Positions 34,942 through 44,285 of a DNA stretch of 64,000 nucleotides are shown in pieces (position 1 is the first letter of the stretch; each line of letters opens with the position of its first letter). The DNA is taken from NCBI RefSeq assembly GCF_014842925.1, contig NZ_JACYXJ010000006.1, positions 124,001 through 188,000 of the forward strand, read 5' to 3'. The translations under genes and the position numbers were made by a program. The DNA is from Roseibium polysiphoniae. GTDB taxonomy: Bacteria; Pseudomonadota; Alphaproteobacteria; Rhizobiales; Stappiaceae. The notes beneath the pieces were generated by a model, which saw only the letters and a program-made list of their open reading frames with translations, had not been told where the DNA came from and did not search any database.

Positions 34942-36738
34942 ATGCCGACCTCTACCGCACCCGCGCGACCGATTCATCGCTTCATATTGCTTGCCTGCGC
35001 CGCCACGTTGGTTGCCTTTCACCTCGGCCTGATCTTTTCAGGTCTGGTGCCGAACCTTGTCAGCAGACCACTTCATCTGGCGCTGGCCCTTCCCTGGATC
35101 TTCCTCTTCAGCGCGTCGACCGGCCTCATTTCACGGGTGACCGGCTATGTGATTGCGGCGCTTGGCCTCGCTGCCAGCCTTTGGGTTGCGTTGAACCACA
35201 GCGTCCTGATTGATCAATACGGCTTTCTGGAAGGTGACTTTCAGATCGCGGTCGCTGCCATCTTGCTGGTCACTGTACTTGAAGCGGCCCGGCGGGCCAT
35301 CAACTGGCCTCTGCCGCTCGTGGCCATTCTGGCGTTGGCCTACGGGCTGTTCGGACAGCACATCCCCGGTGAATTCGGCCACTCGGGCACTCCAATCGAG
35401 AGTTTTCTCGGAACCCTCACGATTGCCGAAGGTGGCATCTGGGGCAGCCTGACGGGTGTTTCCGTCTCGGTGGTCGCAATCTTCGTCATTTTCGGAGCAG
35501 TGCTCAACGCAGGCGAAGCCGGTCAAGGCTTTATGAACGTTGCAGCAACGGCCGCGGGTCGTCTCAACGGTGGTGCAGCAAAAGTCTCCGTGGTTTCGTC
35601 AGCGCTGTTCGGCTCCATTTCCGGCTCCGCATCCGCCAATGTGGCATCGACCGGCGCCATCACTCTGCCCGCCATGACGCGGCTTGGATATCCGAAACGG
35701 CTTGCTGCAGCTGTTGAAGCCGTTGCTTCCTCCGGCGGCCAGATCATGCCGCCGCTCATGGGGGCCGGTGCCTTCGTTATGGTCGAACTCACCGGCATCC
35801 CATACACATCGATCATGGCCGCTGCGGTTCTTCCGGCCCTGCTCTACTTCATCGCCGTATGGGTCGGAATCAATGCCTATGCGAGCCGGCTGGACTTGAA
35901 AGGCATGGACGAAGCCGACCGTCCGGATCTAAAGGCCACGCTGATCACCACCGCTTTCTTCCTGGTGCCTTTCTCGGTTCTGCTCTGGGGCATGTTTGCG
36001 GTCGGCTATACGCCACAGTACGCGGCCTGCCTTGCGATCCTCGCCGGTTTCCTGCTGCTGTTCACCGATGCCAAGTTTGGCTTTTCGATGAAGAAGACGT
36101 CTCTTCGCATGGAGGCTGCCCTGGTCACGGCAGCCTGCCAGGTCGCGATGATTGCCTCGATCATCCTCTGCGCCTCAATCATCATCGGCGTGCTGTCGAT
36201 CACTGGCCTCGGCGTCAAGATTACGTCCCTGATCCTGTCTGTATCGGGAGGCTATCTCTGGCCTTCTCTGTTCCTGACGGCCCTTGCCTGTCTCGTGCTC
36301 GGCATGGAGGTTCCGACCACCGCGGCTTATGTCATCTGCGTTTCGGTTGCCGGCCCAGCCCTCACCCAGCTTGGCCTGGAGCCGCTTCAGGCCCATCTCT
36401 TCGTGTTCTGGTTCGCACTTCTTTCGACGATCACGCCGCCTGTCTGCGGTGCTGTCTTCATTGCCGCCGGCATGATCAACGAAAACTGGCTGAAGGTCGC
36501 AGTGACCGCGATGGCGCTGGGGATCGGGCTTTACATCATCCCGCTGGGCATGATTGCCAATCCGGATCTGATCGGTCTTTCAGACGCGCCCGTCGCCGCG
36601 CTGCTTGCCTTTGCCCAGATTGGCCTGGGGCTCGGCTGCATCTCCTACGGCCTGATTGCCGCGGGCTCGACCGTAAAAAAGGCCGCCCTGATCGGGGGCG
36701 GCCTCGTCCTCGTCTTCATCCGGCTTGCGTTCGGCTAA
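34942..36738 (+). CDS. TRAP transporter fused DctQM permease (TAXI type)
   Basis: 598 residues, about 16-18 membrane segments. The first ~150 residues are the small-subunit (DctQ-like) part and the rest the large DctM part, with AGEAGQGFMNVAATAAGRLNGGAAKVSVVSSALFGSISGSASANVASTGAITLPAMTRLGY, EAVASSGGQIMPPLMGAGAF and VPTTAAYVICVSVAGPAL typical of the fused family. Start ATG 34942 is preferred to an upstream in-frame ATG lying in the hairpin region. Works with the preceding binding protein. Its last codons contain a minus-strand terminator for the convergent gene. Confidence 0.93.
   Translation: MPTSTAPARPIHRFILLACAATLVAFHLGLIFSGLVPNLVSRPLHLALALPWIFLFSASTGLISRVTGYVIAALGLAASLWVALNHSVLIDQYGFLEGDFQIAVAAILLVTVLEAARRAINWPLPLVAILALAYGLFGQHIPGEFGHSGTPIESFLGTLTIAEGGIWGSLTGVSVSVVAIFVIFGAVLNAGEAGQGFMNVAATAAGRLNGGAAKVSVVSSALFGSISGSASANVASTGAITLPAMTRLGYPKRLAAAVEAVASSGGQIMPPLMGAGAFVMVELTGIPYTSIMAAAVLPALLYFIAVWVGINAYASRLDLKGMDEADRPDLKATLITTAFFLVPFSVLLWGMFAVGYTPQYAACLAILAGFLLLFTDAKFGFSMKKTSLRMEAALVTAACQVAMIASIILCASIIIGVLSITGLGVKITSLILSVSGGYLWPSLFLTALACLVLGMEVPTTAAYVICVSVAGPALTQLGLEPLQAHLFVFWFALLSTITPPVCGAVFIAAGMINENWLKVAVTAMALGIGLYIIPLGMIANPDLIGLSDAPVAALLAFAQIGLGLGCISYGLIAAGSTVKKAALIGGGLVLVFIRLAFG
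36675..36704 (-). terminator. Minus-strand terminator inside the permease coding end
   Basis: AGGCCGCCC (36680-36688) pairs with GGGCGGCCT (36696-36704); on the minus strand TTTTTT follows at 36675-36680. It lies about 55 bases downstream of the dienelactone hydrolase stop and within the dctQM coding sequence. Confidence 0.75.
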
Positions 36739-36759
36739 AAGACCGCCGCTGCCGGCGCC

Positions 36760-37665
36760 TTAGCCTAGATACTTCTTGAAGAATGCAATCGTGCGCTCTT
36801 CGGCAAGCTTTGCCTTTTCCTCATCGTAACGAGGGGTCGTATCATTGTGGAAGCCATGGTTGGCGTTCTCATAGATATAGGCTTCGTAAGTCTTGCCATT
36901 GGCCTTGAGGGCTTCTTCATAGGCCGGCCAGCCAGCATTGATGCGCTCATCGAGCTCACCGAGCTGAACAAGAAGCGGTGCCTCGATTGCGGCCACATCT
37001 TCTGCGGATGGCTGGCGACCGTAGAAGGGAACGCCTGCACTCAGCTCCGGATACGCAACGGCGATCGCATTGACCACACCGCCGCCGTAGCAGAAGCCAA
37101 CAGCCCCGACCTTGCCGGTTGAGCCTTCGTGTTTCAGCAGGAATTCAAAACCTGCAAAGAAGTCATTGAGCAGTTTCTCGCGGTCAACTGTACGCTGCAG
37201 CTCGCGGCCTTCATCATCCGTACCTGGATAGCCCCCGACCGAAGTCAGTCCATCAGGAGCAAGTGCCAGGAAGCCTGCCTTGGCCATGCGGCGCGCCACG
37301 TCCTCGATGTAGGGGTTGAGCCCACGGTTCTCGTGGATGACCAGCACGGCTGGGAGTTTGCCCGTGGCACCGGCTGGTTTCACCAGATAACCGTTCACTT
37401 CGCCGTGGCCGTTGGGCGAGGGATAGGTGATACGCGTGGTTTCGATCTCGGGATCGTCCGGCGCCACTTGTTGTGCCAGCGCGTAGTTCGGCGCCAGCTG
37501 GTTCAAAAGCATGGCAGCGGTAACACCGCCAACTGCGAATTTGCCGGCACGTGTCATGAATTCACGCTTGGTGATCTTGCCGTGGGCATAAAAATCGTAA
37601 AGGTCGAGCAGTTCCTGCGGAAAGTCTTTTGCCGTTTTTCGGCGAACCGGGGTCATCTCGTTCAT
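36760..37665 (-). CDS. Dienelactone hydrolase-family protein with N-terminal signal-like segment
   Basis: 301 residues, alpha/beta hydrolase. The catalytic triad is Cys192 (GFCYGG), Asp239 (GELDERI) and His270 (NANHGFH), as in dienelactone hydrolase. Residues 33-66 ([35 protein letters not shown]) look like a translocation or Tat-related signal/anchor preceded by a cytosolic-like 30 residues, a layout common in this subgroup. Substrate unknown; such proteins often act in carboxymethylenebutenolide-like or ester hydrolysis. Convergent with the TRAP permease. Confidence 0.9.
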   Translation of the reverse strand: MNEMTPVRRKTAKDFPQELLDLYDFYAHGKITKREFMTRAGKFAVGGVTAAMLLNQLAPNYALAQQVAPDDPEIETTRITYPSPNGHGEVNGYLVKPAGATGKLPAVLVIHENRGLNPYIEDVARRMAKAGFLALAPDGLTSVGGYPGTDDEGRELQRTVDREKLLNDFFAGFEFLLKHEGSTGKVGAVGFCYGGGVVNAIAVAYPELSAGVPFYGRQPSAEDVAAIEAPLLVQLGELDERINAGWPAYEEALKANGKTYEAYIYENANHGFHNDTTPRYDEEKAKLAEERTIAFFKKYLG

Positions 37666-37821
37666 AGCATCCCTCCATCGGTAAGGCAGAGCAGCCTGCC
37701 TGGCGAGAATACTAAAAGTCTGACATCCGCAATCCAGCCAATGGCAGTATGAAAACTGTAACGAGATGTATCAGAAGTTTGCTATAGCCCCCACTTCGCG
37801 GAGAAGTGATCGGGCCAGGTC

Positions 37822-38907
37822 CTACCCGACCTGACCGCGATGGCGCAGAAGATGGTCGGCCAGAACGCAGGCGACCATGGCTTCACCGACCGGGACGGCT
37901 CGAATCCCGACGCAGGGATCATGGCGGCCCTTGGTCATGACATCGACCTCCTGCCCCTGACGCGTCACGGACTTGCGCTCTGTCAGGATGGAAGATGTCG
38001 GCTTGACCGCAAAACGGGCAACGATCGGGTCACCGTTGGAAATTCCACCCAGAATGCCGCCCGAATTGTTGGAGAGAAACAGCGGCTTGCCGTCCTCGCC
38101 GATCCGCATCTCATCAGCATTGTCCTCGCCTGTAAGAGCGGCGGCATCAAAGCCATTGCCGATTTCAACGCCTTTGACAGCGTTGATCGACATAAGCCCC
38201 GCGGTCAGCTCCGTATCGAGTTTGCCGTAAATCGGCGCTCCCAGGCCGACGGGCACGCCTTCGGCGATGACCTCGATCACTGCACCGACAGAAGACCCGG
38301 CCTTGCGGATACCATCGAGATAATCAGCCCAAAATGCAGCTGCTTCCCTGTCGGGGCAGAAGAACGGGTTGTTGTCGACCTCGGACCAATCCCAGTTGTC
38401 GCGATTGATCTTGTGGGGACCGACCTGAACCAGTGCGGCACGGATGGTCACCTGCGGCAAGACCTTTCGTGCAACGGCACCAGCGGCCACGCGCATGGCG
38501 GTCTCGCGTGCAGAAGAGCGTCCCCCACCGCGGTAATCGCGAATGCCATACTTGGCATCATATGTGTAGTCGGCATGGCCCGGACGATAGCGATCCTTGA
38601 TCTCGGAATAGTCCTTGGACCGCTGATCGGTGTTCTCAACCATCAGAGAAATTGGGGTCCCAGTGGTCTTTTGCACGCCGTCTTCGTCGATCATGACGCC
38701 GGAGAGGATTTTCACTTCATCCGGCTCGCGCCGCTGGGTGGTGTATTTCGACTGGCCGGGTTTGCGCTTTTCCATAAAGCCCTGAATATCGGCCTCTGTC
38801 AGGGGAATGAGCGGCGGGCAGCCATCAACAACACAGCCAATCGCAGGTCCATGGCTTTCGCCCCAGGTGGTGACGCGAAACAGATGCCCGAACGTGTTAT
38901 GTGACAT
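37822..38907 (-). CDS. aroC: Chorismate synthase
   Basis: 361-residue FMN-dependent enzyme converting EPSP to chorismate, last shared step of aromatic amino acid biosynthesis. The signatures [66 protein letters not shown] and [25 protein letters not shown] are complete. ATG start at SHNTFG as in other members. Gene order aroC with fabI nearby is usual in rhizobia, here with DUF3095 and phosphatase genes in between. Confidence 0.97.
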   Translation of the reverse strand: MSHNTFGHLFRVTTWGESHGPAIGCVVDGCPPLIPLTEADIQGFMEKRKPGQSKYTTQRREPDEVKILSGVMIDEDGVQKTTGTPISLMVENTDQRSKDYSEIKDRYRPGHADYTYDAKYGIRDYRGGGRSSARETAMRVAAGAVARKVLPQVTIRAALVQVGPHKINRDNWDWSEVDNNPFFCPDREAAAFWADYLDGIRKAGSSVGAVIEVIAEGVPVGLGAPIYGKLDTELTAGLMSINAVKGVEIGNGFDAAALTGEDNADEMRIGEDGKPLFLSNNSGGILGGISNGDPIVARFAVKPTSSILTERKSVTRQGQEVDVMTKGRHDPCVGIRAVPVGEAMVACVLADHLLRHRGQVG

Positions 38908-39049
38908 GCCTTGCCTTCCCGAAAGCGATCGTCGGCACGTGCCGACCCGCTGAAATCCAGTGCGGGAAGCGATAAGCCATCAAAAGGCTGATCTCAAGCC
39001 CTTCCGCCCAGCGGGGACGGTTGTCGCCCCCATACGAGAGGAACAAGTG

Positions 39050-40228
39050 TCAGGACGTAGCTGCCTTGCGCTGCTTGAAATCCGAAGCAGCAACGGACAG
39101 TCCGCCATTTGCGCCATCGATGAAATGCACATGCTGACTGGCGCCGATGTCCGTCATAAAGCAGGTCATCAGGGCGCTGTCGCTGACATGCATGCCATAG
39201 TTCAGACGTCTGGCGCGGAACGCCTCGTCGAGATAGTCGGTCAGGGCGTTCAGTTGTTCCATCGAAACGTCGAGAACCAGGCGAAGCGAGTCATCAAGTT
39301 TTCGGTGGTCGGTATGGCGGCAAATTTCCTGGAGGTATCGCGCAGGACGAAATGGCCCGACGCTGAGCCCCGTGACGAAGCCCCAAATCGTGGCCAGGCT
39401 TTGAAACACTGCCTTTGCGCCATAGGCAAAGCGGTTTCCGGTGCGCGAAAGCATCCGGATTTCCAGTCCGAGCCCGCGTGGAGGGAACCGGAATCTCAAC
39501 CGGTCTCGGGTGACGTGGTTGGCGCTATCCGTCTCACCGAGCGGATCAAAGCCAACAATGTGCTCAATGTCCGCCGCGATCGACCGCAGGCTTTCACCGC
39601 CGCCTTCAGAGGGCCTCAGGATCAAGGACAGAACCTTTCCCCGCTCCGACGGCAGAGGCTCCCAGCGGCAGGACAATCCCTCAAGGTCAGGTTCAACGGC
39701 CATGGCCGGATCAATCAGGAAGGGTTTGCAGAGGCCCTCGTCCTTGAGGATCCGATCTGCAAGCTCGAGCCCACCACCGATCACCATGGCCAGGTAGTTG
39801 CCCGGCGACAGTTCATATTTGCGAAGACAGACGTCGGCGCCATTTGACCGGATCTCGGTGAGCGGGATCGCGGCGGTGCGCAATGACAACCCGGTTTCCT
39901 CGGCGGCGAGGCGCTGAACGCCTGCCAGTGCGATCTTTCCCGCGTCCACAGCGCCTGGCGGTACAAGCAGCATCGCGCCGTCGCCGCCAAAGACAAAGGG
40001 CACGTTTTCGCGGCCAACCTGATTGAGCACTGCGGAGATGACCGCCGCGCCGATGAGGTTCACCTCCTTGTAGCGACCGGCCTCAATCGCATCGCGGGAA
40101 CGGACGATATCGGCGGCAAGGATCACCCAGTCGGCCGGAACGGTTTCATAGCGCTCCACGTCGCCGACGGTCGCGAAATCAGTAAAGGGTTCTAACCTGA
40201 GATAAAATTGGTCTGAAAGATCCGGCAT
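39050..40228 (-). CDS. DUF3095 protein (nucleotidyl cyclase-like)
   Basis: 392 residues. The N-terminal part has two class III cyclase-like metal motifs: AADIVRSR (Asp40) and FGGDGAMLLVPP (Asp83), around an expected helix (KEVNLIGAAVISAVLNQ); later KYELSPGNYLAMVIGGGLELADR matches DUF3095. The C-terminal part (QLNALTDYLDEAFRARRLNYGMHVSDSALMTCFM) is also family typical. Cyclic nucleotide synthesis is inferred from the motifs only. ATG 40228 follows AGGA by 7 bases, preferred over 40285. Between aroC and the phosphatase gene on the same strand. Confidence 0.8.
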   Translation of the reverse strand: MPDLSDQFYLRLEPFTDFATVGDVERYETVPADWVILAADIVRSRDAIEAGRYKEVNLIGAAVISAVLNQVGRENVPFVFGGDGAMLLVPPGAVDAGKIALAGVQRLAAEETGLSLRTAAIPLTEIRSNGADVCLRKYELSPGNYLAMVIGGGLELADRILKDEGLCKPFLIDPAMAVEPDLEGLSCRWEPLPSERGKVLSLILRPSEGGGESLRSIAADIEHIVGFDPLGETDSANHVTRDRLRFRFPPRGLGLEIRMLSRTGNRFAYGAKAVFQSLATIWGFVTGLSVGPFRPARYLQEICRHTDHRKLDDSLRLVLDVSMEQLNALTDYLDEAFRARRLNYGMHVSDSALMTCFMTDIGASQHVHFIDGANGGLSVAASDFKQRKAATS

Positions 40229-40332
40229 GGCAACGTCCTGTGTTCGCCCCTTCTTACGCGAAGGTTTCAAAGCTCGATCAACCATTTACGCGACCAGCTT
40301 TTCACATTGCCGTGTGCTCTTGTCCGCCAGGA

Positions 40333-40953
40333 TCAGATCCAGGAAAACCCGCTGTTGCGCCAGACGAAGACCTTGTCCTGAGGCACATCCAGCTTGGGCA
40401 CCACAGTGGTCTCCAGCCCTTCCAGAAGGCCGCGCAGGACGCGAAACACGCCGCCATGCGCCACCACGACACTCGGACGATCGACCGTCTTCAGCCAGTT
40501 GCCGATCCTGCCTGCAAGCATCTCGTAGCTCTCACCACCTGGAGGCACAAACCCCCATTTGTCATGACGCCTCGCAAGAACGAGGTCCTGCGCATCCTCG
40601 GCAAGCTCCTCCAGCGTAGAACCTTCCCATTCACCAAACGTGATCTCAAGCAGCTGCTCATCAAGGCGATAGGCACTGGGATCAAGGTTCATGGCCGTGC
40701 GCGCGAGTTCCATCGTCGTCCGCGTACGACCGAGCGGCGATGAGATAAAATCCAGAGTTTGGGGATCGACGTTCTCGGCGCTGAGGAAGTCTCCCAAACG
40801 ACGCCCATTGTCGCTGGCCTGGCCGCGGCCGATCGAGTTGAGTGGGATATCCCTTTGGCCCTGCATGCGGCCTTCAGCATTCCAGTCCGTCTGGCCATGG
40901 CGAATAAAGATCAGGAAATTCGGGTCATTCAGCTTGGGCAGTGCAGAACTCAT
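40333..40953 (-). CDS. Histidine phosphatase family protein (phosphoglycerate mutase-like)
   Basis: 206 residues. The phosphorylated His lies in FIRHGQTDWN, with SSPLGRTRTTMELA, ITFGEWEGSTLEEL and VVAHGGVFRVL providing the remaining catalytic Arg, Glu and His. Members range from phosphoglycerate mutase and cobalamin phosphatase to SixA-like and broad acid phosphatases. ATG at 40953 is used; no clear Shine-Dalgarno is seen. It follows fabI on the same strand after 168 bases. Confidence 0.88.
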   Translation of the reverse strand: MSSALPKLNDPNFLIFIRHGQTDWNAEGRMQGQRDIPLNSIGRGQASDNGRRLGDFLSAENVDPQTLDFISSPLGRTRTTMELARTAMNLDPSAYRLDEQLLEITFGEWEGSTLEELAEDAQDLVLARRHDKWGFVPPGGESYEMLAGRIGNWLKTVDRPSVVVAHGGVFRVLRGLLEGLETTVVPKLDVPQDKVFVWRNSGFSWI

Positions 40954-41075
40954 GGCGACTTTCGCGGGCTTGAGAAGATGAGAATCCAACGACAGCAGAA
41001 CCTCTTTCTGGCCGCTACCTATCACCAATTCATGACGGGCTGTCCAGATCCCTGCGGAGACGGCCCGATAGATAT

Positions 41076-41101
41076 AAAAAAGGCCGGCTCGCGCCGGCCT
41101 T
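41076..41101 (-). terminator. Intrinsic terminator after fabI
   Basis: AAGGCCGGC (41080-41088) and GCCGGCCTT (41093-41101), loop TCGC, with TTTTTT on the minus strand. It lies directly behind the fabI stop. Confidence 0.88.
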
Positions 41102-41121
41102 GAGAGCTTCGGGTTCGGACC

Positions 41122-41940
41122 TTAGTCCTTCACCACCGAAATGTCCGGCGCGTCCACGGCCTTCATGCCGACAATGTTGTATCCGCAATCGACATGCTGG
41201 ATCTCTCCGGTGACACCGCGGCCCATGTCGGACAGGAGATAGAGCGCGCTGTCTCCCACTTCTTCGATGGAAACCGAACGGCGCAGCGGCGCATTGTATT
41301 CGTTCCACTTGAGAATATAGCGGAAGTCGCCAATGCCGGAGGCTGCGAGGGTCTTGATCGGGCCGGCAGAGATCGCATTCACACGGATCTGCTTGGGACC
41401 AAGGTCCATCGCCAGATATTTGACGCTGGCTTCCAATGCAGCCTTGGCAACCCCCATGACGTTGTAGTGCGGCATGACCTTCTCGGCGCCGTAGTAGGTC
41501 AGCGTCAGCACCGAACCACCATCGTCCATGAGCTTTTCTGCACGCTGTGTGACAGCCGTCAGGGAGTAGACCGAAATATCCATGGTGCGGTTGAAGTTGT
41601 CGGAGGTCGTGTCGACGTAGCGCCCGGTCAGCTCATCCTTGTCGGAGAAGGCAACGGCATGAACGAGGAAATCGATCTTGCCCCACTTGTCTTCAAGCGC
41701 CTTGAAGACGGCATCGATGCTGTCCCCATCCGTCACGTCACAGTGGCCGGCCACGAAGGCGCCAAGCTGGTCTGCCAGAGGTTCGACACGTTTTTTCAGG
41801 GCATCACCCTGATAGGTCAGAGCGAGTTCCGCGCCGGCATCGGCAAGAGCCTTTGCGATTCCCCAGGCGATCGACCTGTTGTTCGCAACGCCCATGATAA
41901 GTCCGCGTTTGCCGTTCATAAGTCCGCGCGTTTCCGCCAT
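41122..41940 (-). CDS. fabI: Enoyl-[acyl-carrier-protein] reductase (NADH) FabI
   Basis: 272-residue SDR that reduces the double bond in each round of fatty acid elongation, the target of triclosan-like drugs. GLIMGVANNRSIAWGIAKAL binds the cofactor; LTYYGAEKVMPHYNVMGVAKAALEASV gives the Tyr-x6-Lys catalytic pair, and IRVNAISAGPIKTLAASGIGDF is the substrate loop. ATG 41940 has GGAG six bases upstream. Divergent from the FAD oxidase gene. Confidence 0.96.
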   Translation of the reverse strand: MAETRGLMNGKRGLIMGVANNRSIAWGIAKALADAGAELALTYQGDALKKRVEPLADQLGAFVAGHCDVTDGDSIDAVFKALEDKWGKIDFLVHAVAFSDKDELTGRYVDTTSDNFNRTMDISVYSLTAVTQRAEKLMDDGGSVLTLTYYGAEKVMPHYNVMGVAKAALEASVKYLAMDLGPKQIRVNAISAGPIKTLAASGIGDFRYILKWNEYNAPLRRSVSIEEVGDSALYLLSDMGRGVTGEIQHVDCGYNIVGMKAVDAPDISVVKD

Positions 41941-42112
41941 CTTCATCTCCAGAAGGATTCCAGTAACCACCCTATAGCGGGCTGGCCTCCTATGGCACAG
42001 CCCCCCATATCCTTCAAGACGCCGTCAACGCGAATGAAGCGTCGACGGGACCACATCTTGGCACTATGTTACCGGCCGAAATCACCCCATCGAGAAACGA
42101 GGACATGCGCTC

Positions 42113-43525
42113 ATGGAGCGAAATCCCCATGCCGAGCGGCTCGCTGAAATCATCGGCGCAGCTAATGTATTGACCAGCCCCGAAGACAAGGCTCCGTTCC
42201 TGACGGAATGGCGGGACCTTTATCAGGGTGTGACACCGATGGTGCTGCGACCGGGATCAACCGAGGACGTCAGCGCGGTGATGAAATATGCATCCCAGAA
42301 CGATCTCAAGATCGTTCCCCAGGGTGGCAACACCGGTCTCGTGGGCGGTCAAATCCCCTTGGAAACCGGGGATGAAATCGTTCTTTCACTCGGGCGAATG
42401 AACAAGGTTCGAGCCGTCGACCCCGACGGTTTCACGATCACGGTCGAGAGCGGCGTGATCCTCGAGACCTTGCAAAATGAAGCTGAAAAAGTCGACCGCC
42501 TGTTTCCGCTGGCGCTGGGGTCGCAGGGATCCTGTCAGATCGGCGGCAACATCTCCAGCAACGCCGGCGGCACTGCCGTTCTTGCTTATGGCAACACCCG
42601 CGACCTCGTTCTCGGGCTCGAGGTGGTGATGCCAAATGGCGATGTCTGGAATGGTCTCAGGACCCTCCGCAAGGACAATACTGGTTATGATTTGAAACAA
42701 TTGTTTATCGGTGCGGAAGGGACTCTCGGCATAATTACCGCAGCGTCACTCAAACTTTTCCCCAAGCCGAAAAAGCTGGAAGCCGCCTTCGTCGGTCTCG
42801 CAGATCCCCAGGCAGCATTGAAGCTCTTCTCCACCGCGAAGGCTCAGGCAGGACCTGTGCTGACAGGCTTCGAAATCATGCCCCGGGTCGGGGTCGAGTT
42901 CTGTCTCTCGCATCTGGACGGCGCGCGAGATCCTCTCGAGGCGCCACACGAGTGGTATGTGCTGATGGAGCTTTCGAGCGGGTCTGAGGCCTTTCCGGTT
43001 CGTGACTTGCTGGAGTCAATTCTGGGCGAAGCCTTCGAGGGCGGACTGGTGGAGGACGCGGCATTCGCCCAGTCCATGCAGCAGGTCCAGGACTTCTGGC
43101 ACATTCGGCATGGCATGTCTGAAGTGCAGAAGGCCGAAGGTGGCTCGATCAAACACGATGTCTCTGTCCCTGTCGCCTCGATCCCGGCGTTCCTGGAAGA
43201 GGCCATCGCCGCGGTCACGGACTTCGTTCCCAACTGCCGCCCAGTGCCCTTTGGCCATCTGGGTGACGGCAACATCCACTTCAATGTCAGCCAGCCGGTC
43301 GGCGCGGACAAAGAAGCCTATCTGGAGAAGTGGGACGCGATGAACGAGATCGTTCATGGCATCGTGGCCAACTTCAACGGCTCGATCTCTGCCGAACACG
43401 GCATCGGGCGCCTCAAGCGCGATCTGCTCAAGGGCGTAAAAAGCGAGCTTGAACTGGACCTGATGCAGCGGATCAAGGACGCCTTCGACCCCAAGGGTCT
43501 CGTTAACCCCGGTCGCGTTCTGTAG
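42113..43525 (+). CDS. FAD-binding oxidoreductase, D-2-hydroxyacid (D-2-hydroxyglutarate/D-lactate) dehydrogenase type
   Basis: 470 residues: a VAO-type FAD domain (VPQGGNTGLVGGQIP, GSQGSCQIGGNISSNAGGTAVLAYGNTRDLVLGLEVVMPNG, LKQLFIGAEGTLGIIT) and a C-terminal substrate domain with the FGHLGDGNIHFN metal-binding His pair and ISAEHGIGRLKRD, followed by FDPKGLVNPGRVL. This is the GlcD/D2HGDH group; D-2-hydroxyglutarate or D-lactate oxidation is expected, electrons going to ETF or a cytochrome. A terminator-like hairpin follows. Confidence 0.92.
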   Translation: MERNPHAERLAEIIGAANVLTSPEDKAPFLTEWRDLYQGVTPMVLRPGSTEDVSAVMKYASQNDLKIVPQGGNTGLVGGQIPLETGDEIVLSLGRMNKVRAVDPDGFTITVESGVILETLQNEAEKVDRLFPLALGSQGSCQIGGNISSNAGGTAVLAYGNTRDLVLGLEVVMPNGDVWNGLRTLRKDNTGYDLKQLFIGAEGTLGIITAASLKLFPKPKKLEAAFVGLADPQAALKLFSTAKAQAGPVLTGFEIMPRVGVEFCLSHLDGARDPLEAPHEWYVLMELSSGSEAFPVRDLLESILGEAFEGGLVEDAAFAQSMQQVQDFWHIRHGMSEVQKAEGGSIKHDVSVPVASIPAFLEEAIAAVTDFVPNCRPVPFGHLGDGNIHFNVSQPVGADKEAYLEKWDAMNEIVHGIVANFNGSISAEHGIGRLKRDLLKGVKSELELDLMQRIKDAFDPKGLVNPGRVL

Positions 43526-43533
43526 CCGCCTGG

Positions 43534-43571
43534 CCCGCAAGCCTTGACAGAAGGCTGGCGGGTTCCTATTT
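43534..43571 (+). terminator. Terminator-like hairpin after the FAD oxidase gene
   Basis: CCCGC-A-AGCCTT (43534-43545) pairs with AAGGCT-G-GCGGG (43551-43562) with one mismatch, then TTCCTATTT. Confidence 0.6.
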
Positions 43572-43743
43572 CGGCGGTCGGGTCGAAGGTCCCGGCCGCT
43601 CGCGGGCATATGCCTTGGGTGAAACCTTCCCTTGCCGCCAACAATCGACGGCCAGATTGAAATCAGCCTTTGCTTTGATGCAGGCCGATGGCAATGCGAG
43701 CCCCATCCGGAACGCCTGCAACAAACGTGAAAGGCACGTTCCC

Positions 43744-44187
43744 ATGACCCTATCGACACTTCCTCCGCTGAGCGAGTTGAAAGCTCAGGCCAAACGTTTG
43801 AGAGCCGCGCTGCCGGCAGCAACCGATGCGCCACTCAATCACGGCCAGTCGCTTGATCTTGTTGCCCGGCAATATGGCTTCCGCGACTGGAACACCCTTC
43901 ATGCTGCCAGAGGCAATGCGCCCAACGTGCCGCTGTCTCTCGGGCAGAAGGTATCCGGCACATATTTGCATCAGGCGTTCCAGGGCGAGATCGTCTCGGC
44001 CGCCAAGGTGGGGCCGTCCGACAGGACGCGCATCACCATTGTTTTCGACGAGCCGGTAGATGTGGTCAGCTTCGACAGCTTTTCCGCCTTCCGGCAACGG
44101 GTCACCGTGACGCTCGGAAACGACGGAAAGACCGCCGAGAAGACCTCGGACGGTGTCCCGCACATGCAGCTGACGACGGCGATCTGA
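43744..44187 (+). CDS. Glyoxalase-related protein (Glyoxalase_8-type)
   Basis: 147 residues. The N-terminal LSELKAQAKRLRAAL...NHGQSLDLVARQYGFRDWNTLHAA is the pattern of the small glyoxalase-related domain often found alone or fused to other parts in Proteobacteria; the rest (GQKVSGTYLHQAFQGEIVSAAKVG..RTRITIVFDEPVDVVSFDSFSAFRQRVTVTL) is a beta-rich region. No metal site is obvious. ATG 43744 with AAAGG nine bases upstream. Standalone, ending before a bidirectional terminator. Function not known. Confidence 0.75.
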   Translation: MTLSTLPPLSELKAQAKRLRAALPAATDAPLNHGQSLDLVARQYGFRDWNTLHAARGNAPNVPLSLGQKVSGTYLHQAFQGEIVSAAKVGPSDRTRITIVFDEPVDVVSFDSFSAFRQRVTVTLGNDGKTAEKTSDGVPHMQLTTAI

Positions 44188-44204
44188 GCCTGAAAACGGT
44201 TTGC

Positions 44205-44249
44205 GAAAAAAGAAGGTCCGCCTCACTTCGAAGCGGACCTTCTTATAGA
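44205..44249. terminator. Bidirectional terminator between convergent genes
   Basis: Twelve-base-pair perfect stem AAGAAGGTCCGC (44210-44221) / GCGGACCTTCTT (44233-44244) with an 11-base loop; T-rich flanks on both strands serve the glyoxalase-related gene and the MDR gene. Confidence 0.85.
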
Positions 44250-44285
44250 CCACCGTCGATGGCGATCGCATGTGCGGCTCGAAGC

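Noticed and set aside
37840..38904. 354-codon open frame antisense to aroC
   Set aside because: A mirror frame of a GC-rich gene; composition is typical of shadow frames and no domain is visible.
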